Source of the DNA: Ureibacillus manganicus DSM 26584
Lineage (GTDB): Bacteria > Bacillota > Bacilli > Bacillales_A > Planococcaceae
Reading direction: 5' to 3'
Length of the DNA: 64,000 bases
Assembly: GCF_000772945.1 (NCBI RefSeq)
Contig: NZ_JPVN01000003.1
Span: 163,195 to 227,194 of the forward strand
Part shown: one piece after another, positions 10,367 to 19,200 of the stretch
Position numbering within the stretch: position 1 is the stretch's first letter
Layout of the letters: each line of letters starts with the position of its first letter
Translations under genes and position numbers: made by a program
The notes under the pieces: model-generated
Told to the model about the DNA's origin: nothing
Databases searched by the model: none
The model's input: only the letters and a program-made list of their open reading frames with translations

Positions 10367-11203
10367 ATGGAAAAACTAATTATTACAGTTGCGCCAACTG
10401 GAACAAATACAACTCGAAAGGATACACCTTACGTACCTCTAACACCAAAAGAAATTGCGGATGAAGTTTACCTAGCATGGAAGGCGGGTGCAGCAATCGC
10501 ACACTTGCATGTTCGGGAAGCTGATGGATCTCCTTCAATGGATGTGAATTTATACCGTGAAACCGTTGAGAGAGTGAAAGATAAATGTGGTGACGAACTC
10601 ATTATCAGTTTAACATCAGCTGGTAAGCATGGTTTGTCTGATGAAGAAAGATTAGCATTTTGTGAGTTGTCTCCAGACTTTGCATCATTAGATACAGGCT
10701 CATTGAATCTACGGAATATCGTTTTTATGAACTCCCCACAGTTTTTAAGGAAATTAGCTTCAGAAATGCAAAAATACAATATTAAACCAGAAATTGAAGT
10801 TTTCCATCCAGGAATGATTACAAATGCTATGAAACTTGTTAACGAAGGATTAATTACAGGGGATTTACATTTCCAAATCGTCCTTGGTGCTGATGGCGGA
10901 ATGCCTGCAACACCTAAAAGTCTTCTTTATTTCTTAGATGCATTACCACCGGGAGCAAGTTGGGGTTGCGTAGCATTTGAAAATCAATTTTCAATGAACA
11001 CTTTAACGATTGGACTTGGTGGAGATGTTCGAGTAGGTATGGAAGATCACGTTTATATTCGTCCAGGTGTACTTGCGAAAACAAATGCTGAATTTGTCGA
11101 ACGTATTAAAAACGTTTCTTATGAGTTCGGACGTGATGTTGCGACAGCAGCTGAAGCGAGAAAAATTATGAAACTTGAGCAAAAACAAGGATCGATTATT
11201 TAG
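10367..11203 (+). CDS. BKACE (DUF849) beta-keto acid cleavage enzyme
   Basis: The start ATG 10367 has GGAGAG seven bases upstream and is preferred over an in-frame ATG at 10349. The 278-residue product is a TIM-barrel enzyme of the family that condenses a beta-keto acid with acetyl-CoA to give acetoacetate and a new acyl-CoA. The metal-binding HLHVR motif places histidines at residues 46 and 48, the same positions as in the characterised Kce enzyme as I recall it, and VRVGMED supplies the R222/E226 pair. The segment that is often GRHQ in relatives reads FENQ here, which may reflect another substrate. It sits in the cluster between the oxygenase and an alpha/beta hydrolase. Confidence 0.87.
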   Translation: MEKLIITVAPTGTNTTRKDTPYVPLTPKEIADEVYLAWKAGAAIAHLHVREADGSPSMDVNLYRETVERVKDKCGDELIISLTSAGKHGLSDEERLAFCELSPDFASLDTGSLNLRNIVFMNSPQFLRKLASEMQKYNIKPEIEVFHPGMITNAMKLVNEGLITGDLHFQIVLGADGGMPATPKSLLYFLDALPPGASWGCVAFENQFSMNTLTIGLGGDVRVGMEDHVYIRPGVLAKTNAEFVERIKNVSYEFGRDVATAAEARKIMKLEQKQGSII

Positions 11204-11306
11204 TAATATCAGTTTAGAGGAAGTAATAACACGGTAAAAAAATATACGAAAAGAACTTATGTGGAAATAGAATTTCAAAATTGGAAATGAAATGAGGTTA
11301 TCCTTA

Positions 11307-12005
11307 TTGACAATTGATGTAAATAACCTGGTACTAATTCCTGGCTTGAACAATACGAAAGAAATTTGGGACGCAGTAATTGAGGAATTACCAACATCTT
11401 ATAACTATTATCCAATCACTGTGCCAGCGATTAGCAATATGGATGAATTAACAGATACAGTATTAAATGAACTTCCTGAAAAATTCCATCTGGTAGGTTT
11501 TTCTTTCGGTGGCTTTTTAGCACTTTCAATGCTTGAAAAAGCACCTGAACGAATTACAGGACTGTGTTTAATCGGTACAAGTGCGGAAGGTGAATCCGAG
11601 GAAGGTAGAAAACTCAGAAAACAATCGATTTCTCGAGCATTATTGGAATATGAAGAAATGGTATCTGCTGGGGTAGGGCGTACTTTTCACCCTAATAGTT
11701 TAGAAAATCTTGATATTCAAGAAGTAAGAAAACAAATGGTGAAAGACTATGGTGCAGAACGATATATTGCACACACAACAGCGTTAATGGAACGTGTAGA
11801 CCGTCATCATGTCATTAAACAAAATGATATTCCTTATTTGTTTGTGGCGAGTGAAAGAGACGTTGTGATACCATTGGAAAAAACGAAAGAAATGACTAAA
11901 TTTGCTAACAACGCACGTTTTGAAACAGTAGACCAAAGTGGTCATTTAATTCCACTTGAACAACCTAAGGAATTAGCAAAAATAATTACTTCTTGGCTAG
12001 AATAA
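11307..12005 (+). CDS. Alpha/beta hydrolase
   Basis: This is a 232-residue hydrolase of the alpha/beta fold with nucleophile Ser66 in GFSFGG, acid Asp185 in SERDVV and His213 in QSGHLIP. The N-terminal VLIPGLNNTKEIW provides the oxyanion segment. TTG 11307 is chosen because GAGGT lies eight bases before it; ATG 11292 is an alternative with a weaker site. It follows BKACE by about 100 bases and ends at a terminator, so it closes the tct-oxygenase-BKACE run. It probably hydrolyses an ester, lactone or thioester intermediate of the same pathway; the substrate is not visible. Confidence 0.82.
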   Translation: MTIDVNNLVLIPGLNNTKEIWDAVIEELPTSYNYYPITVPAISNMDELTDTVLNELPEKFHLVGFSFGGFLALSMLEKAPERITGLCLIGTSAEGESEEGRKLRKQSISRALLEYEEMVSAGVGRTFHPNSLENLDIQEVRKQMVKDYGAERYIAHTTALMERVDRHHVIKQNDIPYLFVASERDVVIPLEKTKEMTKFANNARFETVDQSGHLIPLEQPKELAKIITSWLE

Positions 12006-12041
12006 GTGGAAGATTGATTACGTGTAAACTGCACAAATTAT

Positions 12042-12088
12042 AGCCGGAGTCGAGGATCATTTTATTTCTTTCTCGTCACGGCTTTTTC
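12042..12088 (+). terminator. Terminator of the catabolic operon
   Basis: AGCCGGAGTCGAG pairs imperfectly with CTCGTCACGGCT and is followed by TTTTTC. The rest of the 12006-12352 gap is AT-rich and shows no other gene. Confidence 0.7.
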
Positions 12089-12352
12089 TCTATAGAAAGT
12101 GTACAAATGCATTTTAGCAGATTGGTAACAGTTTATTAAGAAGGAGCTTTGAACAATCTGCTTACATAGAATTTGATTTTACTTTTATAAAACTTTGCTA
12201 TTCTAAAAATCATAGTGAGTAAGAATATGAGTTTGGAATATATTTTCCTATAACTGTATTTAATTAACCAGTTTGTATATAATTCAATTATTATTCTAAT
12301 TCAATTTATTGGTAAGGTTAAATTAATTGAAATATGGAAAGAGGTGCACCAA

Positions 12353-13153
12353 ATGGTAATTCGGAATACAGAAAAGAAAGCAAGCTTAGTACCCGCATTG
12401 GATTCTTCTTTGAAAATATTGGAATTATTAGCAAAGCAAGAATATCATTCAGCTACTCTTACGGAAATTTCAAGTGCTACTTCGATTAATACAAGTACTT
12501 GCTTACGAATTTTGAGAACGTTGGAAGAAAAAAGCTATGTTGTATTTGAGCCGGGGGCGAAAACTTATTCGCTAGGAGCTCCGCTAATTGCACTTGGCAA
12601 TAGAGCGAAAGAAGTAAATGATTATATTCAAGTTGCAAGCGTTTATTTAAAGGAACTTGTGAAAACGGGATTTACTTTTGTTCTAGTGAAGCGAATCCGT
12701 GAAACGAGTTTAATGTATGTGGCAAAAGAAGAACCATCATTAAAAGTACGATTGACGGTTTCAATGGGAGACTCTTTCCCAATAACAGCGGGAGCTCTTG
12801 GGAAATGTTTTTATGCATTTTTACCTGATAAGGAAGCGGAAGAAGTACTTAAAAAACTAATTGTAGATAATCAACTACCTCAATACACAAAAAATTCACT
12901 TTTGACATTGGAAGAGTTGAAGAATCAAACTCAAAAAATTCGTGGAGAACTTATTGCAGAAAGTCACGAAGAATATTCTCTTGGAATTTCAGCATTTGCA
13001 TGTCCAATTTTTGATAGCAATGGTGAAATTGTGTTAGGCCTTGGTACATATATACCAAAGTCTATAATCGGAGAGATCAACGTAGAAGATCTTAAAAGTA
13101 TTATGAAAAAAGTTGCTCAAGAAATTACAGAAGCCATTTCTACACTTGTATAA
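12353..13153 (+). CDS. IclR-family transcriptional regulator
   Basis: The start ATG 12353 follows AAAGAGGTG. The 266-residue protein has an N-terminal winged helix (ALDSSLKILELLAK, LTEISSATSINTSTCLRILRTLEEKSYV) and a C-terminal IclR effector domain with MGDSFPITAGALGKCFYAF and YSLGISAFACPIFDSNGEIV. IclR proteins sense small organic acids or aromatics and usually control neighbouring catabolic genes, so it most likely regulates the transporter-oxygenase-BKACE operon upstream and the hydrolase downstream. It is flanked by terminators on both sides. Confidence 0.92.
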   Translation: MVIRNTEKKASLVPALDSSLKILELLAKQEYHSATLTEISSATSINTSTCLRILRTLEEKSYVVFEPGAKTYSLGAPLIALGNRAKEVNDYIQVASVYLKELVKTGFTFVLVKRIRETSLMYVAKEEPSLKVRLTVSMGDSFPITAGALGKCFYAFLPDKEAEEVLKKLIVDNQLPQYTKNSLLTLEELKNQTQKIRGELIAESHEEYSLGISAFACPIFDSNGEIVLGLGTYIPKSIIGEINVEDLKSIMKKVAQEITEAISTLV

Positions 13154-13169
13154 CCAAATATTAGATAGA

Positions 13170-13203
13170 AAGTTTTGCCCAGTGCCGGGGTAGAACTTTT
13201 TTT
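13170..13203 (+). terminator. Terminator after iclR-type gene
   Basis: AAGTTTTGCCC pairs with GGGTAGAACTT, followed by a run of seven T. The remaining bases to 13453 hold no gene that I can see. Confidence 0.7.
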
Positions 13204-13453
13204 AATAATAACGAGATTACCAAATACAGTCTGTTATTTTTGTATCAAAAAACTGGAAGTAAATTAGTTATTTCTGTATATAAAAATGGATTTCATATAT
13301 GAAATTGTGGTAAACTGAATGTAAAGAAATCTCAACTTCATTTCTCAAATTACTAGTAACAGGACATTTACTGAATTGCCTTAATCAAACAAAAGATTTA
13401 TATGCATAAGAATATTTGCAAGCAATTATAGAGTAATAAAGGAGCGAAGTATT

Positions 13454-14392
13454 ATGAAAGAAACAGAGAAGAAAGAATGTGAGCTTGTAGAAGGGAAATA
13501 TATTCGAAGAAATATTGAATTTAATGCAGAGGGGACGATTCTTCGTGGATGGTTCTATTTACCAAATACGAATGAATTGAGATTTCCTACTATAATAATG
13601 GCACATGGATTCGGTTCTTTGAAGGAGATGCACTTGGATCGTTTTGCGCAAACTTTTGCAGTAAATGGCTTTGCTTCAATTTTATTTGATTATAGTAATT
13701 TTGGAGATAGTGATGGGCAACCTCGAGGGGAAATTAATCCTTGGAGACAAATAGAAGAATACAAACATGCCATTACATTTGCCACGACATTAGCTGAAGT
13801 TGATACAGAAAAAATTGGGGTTTGGGGAACGAGCTACAGTGGAGGACATGTGCTTGTTGTTGGTGCATCAGATCATCGTGTGAAGTGTGTGGTATCACAA
13901 GTTCCGACTATCAGTGGTAGTGAAAGTTCTTTACGCAGAGTTCCTGCTGAAAAAGTCGAAACTCTTTACGAGGAATTTAGACAGGATCGAGTTAATCGAA
14001 TGCTTGGGAAGCAACCGATAAAAAGGACTCTAGTCTCAAATAATATTGAGGATAATCCAGTATATGGAACCGCTGAAGCATTAGAATGGTATTTGACATC
14101 TGGGGAAAAATCTCCAAATTGGACAAATGAAGTGACGTTACGTTCCATTGAATATTCGCGAACTTACAATCCAGGTACATTTATTTCCCTTGTAAGTCCG
14201 AAACCACTGTTATTATTGGTGGGAACTGATGATAACGTAACACCAACGGATCTCGCTTTAAATGCCTATGAAGCAGCTCTGGAACCGAAGAAGTTAGTAC
14301 TAATTCAGGGTGGTCATTTTGATCCGTATATAAAGAAATTCGATATTGCCAGCAAGGAAGCGATTGAGTGGTTTACAAAGCACTTACAGTAA
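13454..14392 (+). CDS. Alpha/beta hydrolase (dienelactone hydrolase/acylpeptidase-like)
   Basis: A 312-residue alpha/beta hydrolase with AHGFGS for the oxyanion hole (residues 50-55), nucleophile Ser127 in GTSYSGGH, acid in GTDDNVTP and histidine in QGGHFDPY. The FDYSNFGDSDG segment is usual in this group of bacterial and fungal hydrolases found in natural-product catabolism. AAGGAG precedes the ATG. It lies behind the IclR gene, and no other gene shares its transcript. It is likely part of the same catabolic island, acting on an ester or a C-C bond; its substrate is unknown. Confidence 0.82.
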   Translation: MKETEKKECELVEGKYIRRNIEFNAEGTILRGWFYLPNTNELRFPTIIMAHGFGSLKEMHLDRFAQTFAVNGFASILFDYSNFGDSDGQPRGEINPWRQIEEYKHAITFATTLAEVDTEKIGVWGTSYSGGHVLVVGASDHRVKCVVSQVPTISGSESSLRRVPAEKVETLYEEFRQDRVNRMLGKQPIKRTLVSNNIEDNPVYGTAEALEWYLTSGEKSPNWTNEVTLRSIEYSRTYNPGTFISLVSPKPLLLLVGTDDNVTPTDLALNAYEAALEPKKLVLIQGGHFDPYIKKFDIASKEAIEWFTKHLQ

Positions 14393-14440
14393 AATAATAT
14401 TGATTTGACATTAGTGAAACAATTAGTATTTAAATTTACA

Positions 14441-14477
14441 AGGGCATTATATCCAAGATGGATTAATGCTCTTTTTG
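14441..14477 (+). terminator. Terminator after the second hydrolase
   Basis: GGGCATTATATCC pairs with GGATTAATGCTC and is followed by TTTTTG. Confidence 0.75.
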
Positions 14478-14618
14478 ATTGAAGTTATTAAAATAATAAT
14501 CTTCTTTTTATGGATTTCCATTATGAATAGCAAGTATTAATAATGTAATTAAGGTTTTATAAAGGTGAACAATAGAACCTAGGAAATGTGCACGATAATC
14601 CACTTAGTCATTGTGTAA

Positions 14619-14885
14619 TTAGATATTAAGCTTAGCTTCGGGACCATCAACTGTTTGGTTAAACCTTTTTCTCTTACGTGGCTTCTTAAGGTTTAACTGA
14701 GCAGTTAAGATACCTACTAGGATAAGAATTGCTCCTAAATCCCCTTTGACTGGGGGGGCGGCTACGAAAATATAAGCAAATAATGCTGCAAAAACTGATT
14801 CTAATGGGGAAATTAGACTTGTGTGCGTTGGAGTGGTACGTTTTTGTGCTGTTTTCTTAATTTGTAACTGTCTCTGTTTCACCAA
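14619..14885 (-). pseudogene. C-terminal remnant of an EamA (drug/metabolite) transporter
   Basis: The minus-strand frame reads THTSLISPLESVFAALFAY and later GAILILVGILTAQL, which is the last two-helix segment of EamA/DMT permeases followed by a basic tail. Where the family normally has a LGE-type loop the sequence reads VAAPPVKGD, so it is also mutated. Only about 85 residues remain of a protein that normally has about 300, there is no good start, and nothing upstream continues it. I interpret it as a decayed scar. Confidence 0.6.
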
Positions 14886-15108
14886 ACCTATTTTTTCTAA
14901 AAAATATTGAAATTAATACAACACTGCAAACTTTTCGAACACGTATAGAATATAGCTTCAATTTAAAAATAACTAACAATCTTTTAGGATAAAAAAATCA
15001 AATAATCGAATACTACCAATTGAGTTTATATTTCGGAGGTGTGCGAGTAAGAGAGGATTTAGTTTTTTCAGAAGTTCAATATAAATACAAAATAGGAGGT
15101 TTTTATTT

Positions 15109-15603
15109 ATGGAAAAGAAAAGGTTTGCGGTGTGTTTGTTAGTGTTCATGATGATGCTATCGATCCCTACAGGAGTTTTTGCTTCAAAGAATATGGGAGC
15201 AAAAAAGGACATTGTCGAAACAGCGGTAGAAGCAGGGGAATTCAAAACGTTGGCTGCTGCTCTAGAGAAAGCAGGTTTGGTTGAAACGCTGAAAGGCGAA
15301 GGGCCTTTTACTGTATTCGCTCCGACCGATGCAGCGTTTGATAAACTTTTAAATGACTTAGGCGTCACAGCTGAAGAATTATTAGCTCGAAAAGACTTAA
15401 AGGATATTTTGTTGTACCATGTTGTACCGGGGAAGGTACTGTCTAGTGATTTGAAAGATGGGATGAAGGTGAAAACGTTGGCTGGGAAAGAAGTAACTAT
15501 TTCGCTAAACCCTGTTCAGGTCAATGAATCAAATGTTGTTAAGCCAGACATCGAAGCTACAAATGGTGTGATCCACGTCATTGATGCAGTGTTAGTGCCA
15601 TAA
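15109..15603 (+). CDS. Secreted fasciclin-domain protein
   Basis: The 164-residue product has a signal peptide (basic start, hydrophobic core, VFASK cleavage area) and one fasciclin (FAS1) domain: [23 protein letters not shown], the H1 box [24 protein letters not shown], and the closing H2-like [18 protein letters not shown]1 domains mediate adhesion or binding at the cell surface. AGGAGG lies ten bases before the ATG. The gene stands alone before a terminator. Confidence 0.93.
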   Translation: MEKKRFAVCLLVFMMMLSIPTGVFASKNMGAKKDIVETAVEAGEFKTLAAALEKAGLVETLKGEGPFTVFAPTDAAFDKLLNDLGVTAEELLARKDLKDILLYHVVPGKVLSSDLKDGMKVKTLAGKEVTISLNPVQVNESNVVKPDIEATNGVIHVIDAVLVP

Positions 15604-15684
15604 GTAATTGGTGCAATTCCCCACTGGAGTAGCGCTTTAACTTAATGAAGAAGTCAGTATAATTATTACAGGACTTTATTTTAG

Positions 15685-15730
15685 AAACACTCCTAAATGT
15701 TGATATCAATGTTTAGGAGTGTTTATTTGT
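15685..15730 (+). terminator. Terminator after the fasciclin gene
   Basis: AAACACTCCTAAA and TTTAGGAGTGTTT form a perfect 13-bp stem followed by ATTTG. Confidence 0.8.
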
Positions 15731-15796
15731 ATGAATTTTTAAATTGATGAGTTTGCATAACAAAACAAAGTACTTTCTGTCGAAGGTCAAATTGAC

Positions 15797-15847
15797 AAAA
15801 ACATGTGGGAAAGGCTGAATCATCTCCTTACTCACATGTTTTTAATA
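15797..15847. terminator. Hairpin upstream of the 40-residue gene
   Basis: AAAAACATGTG and CACATGTTTTT pair perfectly around a loop of about 25 bases. The ends are A- and T-rich, so it could terminate in either direction. Confidence 0.5.
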
Positions 15848-15920
15848 ATACGTAAACATTGTTTCCTTGTTATAATACATAGTGTATATGTCTTGTGATA
15901 ATAGATAGGAGGTACGAGCC

Positions 15921-16043
15921 ATGTCAAAATTGTTGAAGTTTGTAAAACTACTGAATAATCCCACAGTGAAAAAGGCGATTATAGAAAAAGGTGTACCGAT
16001 CATCAAAAAGGAAATTGAAAAGAGAAAAAATAAAACGAAGTAA
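15921..16043 (+). CDS. Small basic protein, 40 residues
   Basis: ATG 15921 is preceded by AGGAGGT with ideal spacing. The product starts MSKLLKFVKLLNNPTVKKA and ends in a highly basic tail rich in Lys and Arg. It has no signal peptide or membrane helix and reads as an amphipathic helix plus a charged tail. A strong ribosome binding site and a downstream hairpin support a real gene; I recall similar short unnamed proteins in Bacillales but cannot name a function. A 99-codon minus-strand frame covers the same bases but has no matching start signal. Confidence 0.6.
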   Translation: MSKLLKFVKLLNNPTVKKAIIEKGVPIIKKEIEKRKNKTK

Positions 16044-16151
16044 AGGAATGCAGGTTGTCTTTTTGTTCGATGGAAAGTTAACCAATCAGAAACTTTCTGG
16101 AAAATATTATTGAAACGCAAACTTAAATTAACATATCTCAACTTGAAAAAT

Positions 16152-16188
16152 GGATTGTCCTATAATGGGACAATCCACTTTCTTTTTA
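16152..16188. terminator. Bidirectional terminator between convergent genes
   Basis: GGATTGTCC and GGACAATCC form a 9-bp stem with a 6-base loop, followed by ACTTTCTTTTT on the plus strand. It separates the 40-residue gene from the convergent stress protein gene. Confidence 0.75.
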
Positions 16189-16193
16189 ATCAT

Positions 16194-16679
16194 TCAATTT
16201 AATTCAAGCGTTTCATTAATGTCTATCGATTGAGAACTTTGCCCGGTCATACGTTTATAGAAATAGGCAATCTTCTTTACTAGATTTCCTGATTCCCAAT
16301 ATTCTGCTGCTTCTACTTTTACTTTTATTAAGATCACGTTAGGATCATCATATGAAGTTTGCATAATTTTATCATATACTTTGCTCCATAATTCCTTTTT
16401 CTTGCCCAAATCTTCAACGATTTCTGCTTTTCCACGGACGGAAACATAAGATTTCCCTGCATATGCTACATTGACATGTTGATCGTGTAGTATTTCATCA
16501 TATTTATCCGTATCTTTTTTAGTGAAGAACCATAAGTCACCATCAAACTCTACTTCTTGTGTTTTCATAGGACGAGAAACAAGGCCTTCTTCAGTAGCAG
16601 TAGTCAACATAGCTATGTCTATATCTTTAATTAATTCTCTTAATGTTTCAATTTCCTCTTGATTCATCATGTTAGACAA
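16194..16679 (-). CDS. Pyridoxamine 5'-phosphate oxidase-like general stress protein
   Basis: The chosen start is TTG 16679, preceded by AGAGGTGA; ATG 16670 is possible. The 161-residue product is a split-barrel flavin-binding protein of the general stress protein 26 group: IAMLTTATEEGLVSRPM, GDLWFFTKKDTDK, VNVAYAGKSYVSVRGKAEIV and the late AAEYWESG. Family members bind FMN or FAD and are induced by stress; the reaction is usually unknown. It is transcribed alone towards the bidirectional terminator. Confidence 0.85.
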   Translation of the reverse strand: MSNMMNQEEIETLRELIKDIDIAMLTTATEEGLVSRPMKTQEVEFDGDLWFFTKKDTDKYDEILHDQHVNVAYAGKSYVSVRGKAEIVEDLGKKKELWSKVYDKIMQTSYDDPNVILIKVKVEAAEYWESGNLVKKIAYFYKRMTGQSSQSIDINETLELN

Positions 16680-16907
16680 ATTATCACCTCTTTTAAATTT
16701 ATAATTCCCTCTATAAAACCATTTATTCAGGTGTATCGGATTACTAAATTTAATCAAAATTGGAATTCCAAAAAATAACTAGAAAGGCAATCAACTGCGA
16801 TTTAAATATTTTTTCATTATAACTTTTTAGACTCTTATAAAAGAGGTAACACTGATAAAAAGTATTACTGGTTATGAAAAATATTTAAGAGGAGTTAGAG
16901 GATTCAG

Positions 16908-17627
16908 ATGCTGCTCACAAACACTAATGTATTACAAAAAGAGATGACTGCTAACCAATTAAAATATATCGCGATTATTCTAATGTTTTTTGATCACCTT
17001 TTTGCAATTTTTCTTGATCAGAGTAGTTTAGAAGGTGCGCTTTCACGTATACCTGGAAGAATTGTAGCGCCAATCATGTGTTATTTAATTGCTGAGGGAT
17101 ATTTTTATACATCGAATGTGAACAAGTACATTAAGAGGTTATTGATTTTTTCAGCTATTTCCCATTTTCCATACGTCATCTACTTTGGTATACCATGGTG
17201 GAAAGGAACGAGTGTCTTTTGGTCATTAGCTTTAGGGTTAATCGCATTAGCGGTGGCGAAGAACAACAAATATCCACTTTACGTAAAAGTTCTTGCCGTG
17301 ATTGCATGTTGCATACTAGCTGTTCCTGCTGATTGGTATTATATTGGGGTCTTATGGATTCTGTTCTTTGGACTATTTAGGGGAGATATACGAAAGCAGT
17401 TGATAAGCTTTGCAATTATAGGTATCTTCCTTCATGTTATCCATTCGATCTATGATTATGGTTGGTTATGGGTAAATCAATTAGGAATGTTTTTAGCTGT
17501 ACCATTACTATTAATGTATAAAGGAAAACAAGGTAGAAAATCCAAAATTTTAAAATGGGGATTCTATATCTTTTATCCGTTACATCTATTAATATTATAT
17601 TATATCTATATAATAATTACTGGTTGA
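16908..17627 (+). CDS. TraX-family membrane protein
   Basis: The 239-residue protein has six or more membrane helices and the TraX pattern: MTANQLKYIAIILMFFDHL at the beginning of the domain, with the conserved DH in the first helix, then PGRIVAPIMCYLIAEGYFYTSN. TraX of the F plasmid acetylates pilin, and chromosomal relatives in Firmicutes have unknown targets, probably acylation at the surface. AGGAG precedes the start. The stop lies 13 bases before the M15 peptidase gene, indicating an operon. Confidence 0.85.
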   Translation: MLLTNTNVLQKEMTANQLKYIAIILMFFDHLFAIFLDQSSLEGALSRIPGRIVAPIMCYLIAEGYFYTSNVNKYIKRLLIFSAISHFPYVIYFGIPWWKGTSVFWSLALGLIALAVAKNNKYPLYVKVLAVIACCILAVPADWYYIGVLWILFFGLFRGDIRKQLISFAIIGIFLHVIHSIYDYGWLWVNQLGMFLAVPLLLMYKGKQGRKSKILKWGFYIFYPLHLLILYYIYIIITG

Positions 17628-17640
17628 CGGAGGAGGATAT

Positions 17641-18822
17641 ATGACAAGAATATTTAGTCGAAAAGATACTATATTGTTTCCACTTCTGTTGGCATTGTTT
17701 TTACTACTATCAGCCTGTTCAACTTCTAATGACAAAGTAGATCTAGAGGAAGATTTAAAAAGTGTTTCTGCAAGTCCTCAAGAAACGATCCCGACGATTG
17801 ATCAAAATTCCACTCCAATACCTAAACCTTACGTAGGAGATTTGGAATTGCCAGTCATCGGTGCAACAGGATTTACTTCCGTTCAGTTAGAGTTAAAGGA
17901 CGCTGCCAGTCAAGATTCTGAAACAGTTCAACTACTTGAAGCAGGAACTGGTTTCGAAATTTTACAAGAGGATGGCGACTGGTGGTTAATACAAAATGAA
18001 AATTCAATTGGATGGGTATTGCATAAGTATTGCTTTATCAATTTACCTGATGTAATCCCATCCATCATTTATGATAATACAAATACTTATTCTGCCAAAT
18101 ATGTGTCTTCAGCAAAATCAATTCCAAATATTACAGGGGAAACACTTTACCAAGGTAAAACTTTCAATAATAGACTCGGAAAAGAAGAATTTATTGTCCC
18201 TGTTTTATATTCAATGTCTAAAAAAATCAATCTTGCTCAAGAATACGCATTAGCAGATGGGAACTCTTTGCTTATCTACGAAGGATATCGCCCCTATTCG
18301 GCACAACAAGCTATAGTAAATGAATTAACTAAATTAGCTACGGTTGACTTTGAGGTTGGTGCTGGGATAAGTACGTCTCCTTGGTCGATCAATTGGTTTA
18401 TTGCAACTAGCGTGTCTAATCATCAGGTTGGATATGCAATTGATGTAAGTTTAGCAAAAGTCAACTCAAAAGAGGAGATTGTAATTGGAGATTATGCTAG
18501 CATCGAAATCACAGATTATATAGAGTATACGATGCCTACACCAATTCACGAACTGAGCTTGGCATCAGCAACATTCCAAACACCTGTGTCTGCAATGTCG
18601 CCAACAGCTTGGAAAAATGTTAAATTAGCTGACAAAATGAACGAAGCAGCCATCAATTTACAAACTTACAATACAAAAGCAGGACTCACACCTTTAGCTT
18701 CAGAGTGGTGGCATTTTAATGATTTAGATGCGTTGAATGAAGTGAAGGACAATAGTAGTGATGGAGGGTATATTTTATCGGAAATCTATAGTGTAATACC
18801 TCCTTCCAATAACAAATATTAA
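17641..18822 (+). CDS. SH3-domain D-alanyl-D-alanine (di)peptidase lipoprotein, M15 family
   Basis: The 393-residue product has a lipobox ending LSAC (Cys26), an SH3-like region (about residues 75-130, with GDWWLIQNENSIGWVL) and a C-terminal M15 peptidase domain. Zinc-binding residues are visible in SNHQVGYAIDVS (His261, Asp268) and SEWWHFND (catalytic Glu355, His358); YEGYRPYSAQQA is the usual motif before the metal site. It would trim D-Ala from peptidoglycan stem peptides at the outer membrane face. It is co-transcribed with the TraX-like gene. Confidence 0.88.
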   Translation: MTRIFSRKDTILFPLLLALFLLLSACSTSNDKVDLEEDLKSVSASPQETIPTIDQNSTPIPKPYVGDLELPVIGATGFTSVQLELKDAASQDSETVQLLEAGTGFEILQEDGDWWLIQNENSIGWVLHKYCFINLPDVIPSIIYDNTNTYSAKYVSSAKSIPNITGETLYQGKTFNNRLGKEEFIVPVLYSMSKKINLAQEYALADGNSLLIYEGYRPYSAQQAIVNELTKLATVDFEVGAGISTSPWSINWFIATSVSNHQVGYAIDVSLAKVNSKEEIVIGDYASIEITDYIEYTMPTPIHELSLASATFQTPVSAMSPTAWKNVKLADKMNEAAINLQTYNTKAGLTPLASEWWHFNDLDALNEVKDNSSDGGYILSEIYSVIPPSNNKY

Positions 18823-18842
18823 GAATAAATCAAGTAACGAAT

Positions 18843-19118
18843 GAGGCTGGGACAAAAGATAACTTTTAACCAAAAGCCAGTATTAAGTATGATAAAAATC
18901 TGCTATTTCTATATTAGAAAGTCGGTCGTTGGAGAGGCATGCGAAGACTCCTGCAGGACGTAGAAGCAGTCATGAGACCCCGGAGAGCTTTAGCTCCCGG
19001 AGGCTCATGGCTTCCCTGCGGAAAGCGAAGCATGCATCGGAAACGAACGTCACTATATCAAAAAGGTACAATCCAAATTGAATGATGGATTGTATCTTTT
19101 CACTTATGACCCAGCCTC
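18843..19118. repeat. Dispersed palindromic element, full copy 2 with terminal inverted repeats
   Basis: The element begins GAGGCTGGGAC and ends GACCCAGCCTC, an inverted repeat of 10 of 11 bases. Its inside is strongly structured (CATGAGACCCCGG ... CCGGAGGCTCATGG) and ends with the ATCGGAAACGAACG segment. About 200 of its 276 bases are shared with the copy at 1453-1776. It has no open frame. It has the architecture of a MITE or a mobile structured RNA element; related intergenic elements are common in Bacillaceae, as far as I recall. Confidence 0.85.
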
Positions 19119-19160
19119 TGTTAATAATAATTATAAAATCAAAAACTAATTAAGACGTAA

Positions 19161-19200
19161 AGCATAAAATTCTTTTTGGAATTTTTATGCTTTATTTTAT
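19161..19200 (+). terminator. Terminator-like hairpin downstream of the repeat
   Basis: AGCATAAAA pairs with TTTTATGCT and is followed by TTATTTTATTTT. It ends readthrough from the M15 gene before the germination operon. Confidence 0.65.

Noticed and set aside
15842..16141. 99-codon minus-strand hydrophobic frame
   Set aside because: It has no ribosome site and covers the well-supported 40-residue plus-strand gene and a terminator.
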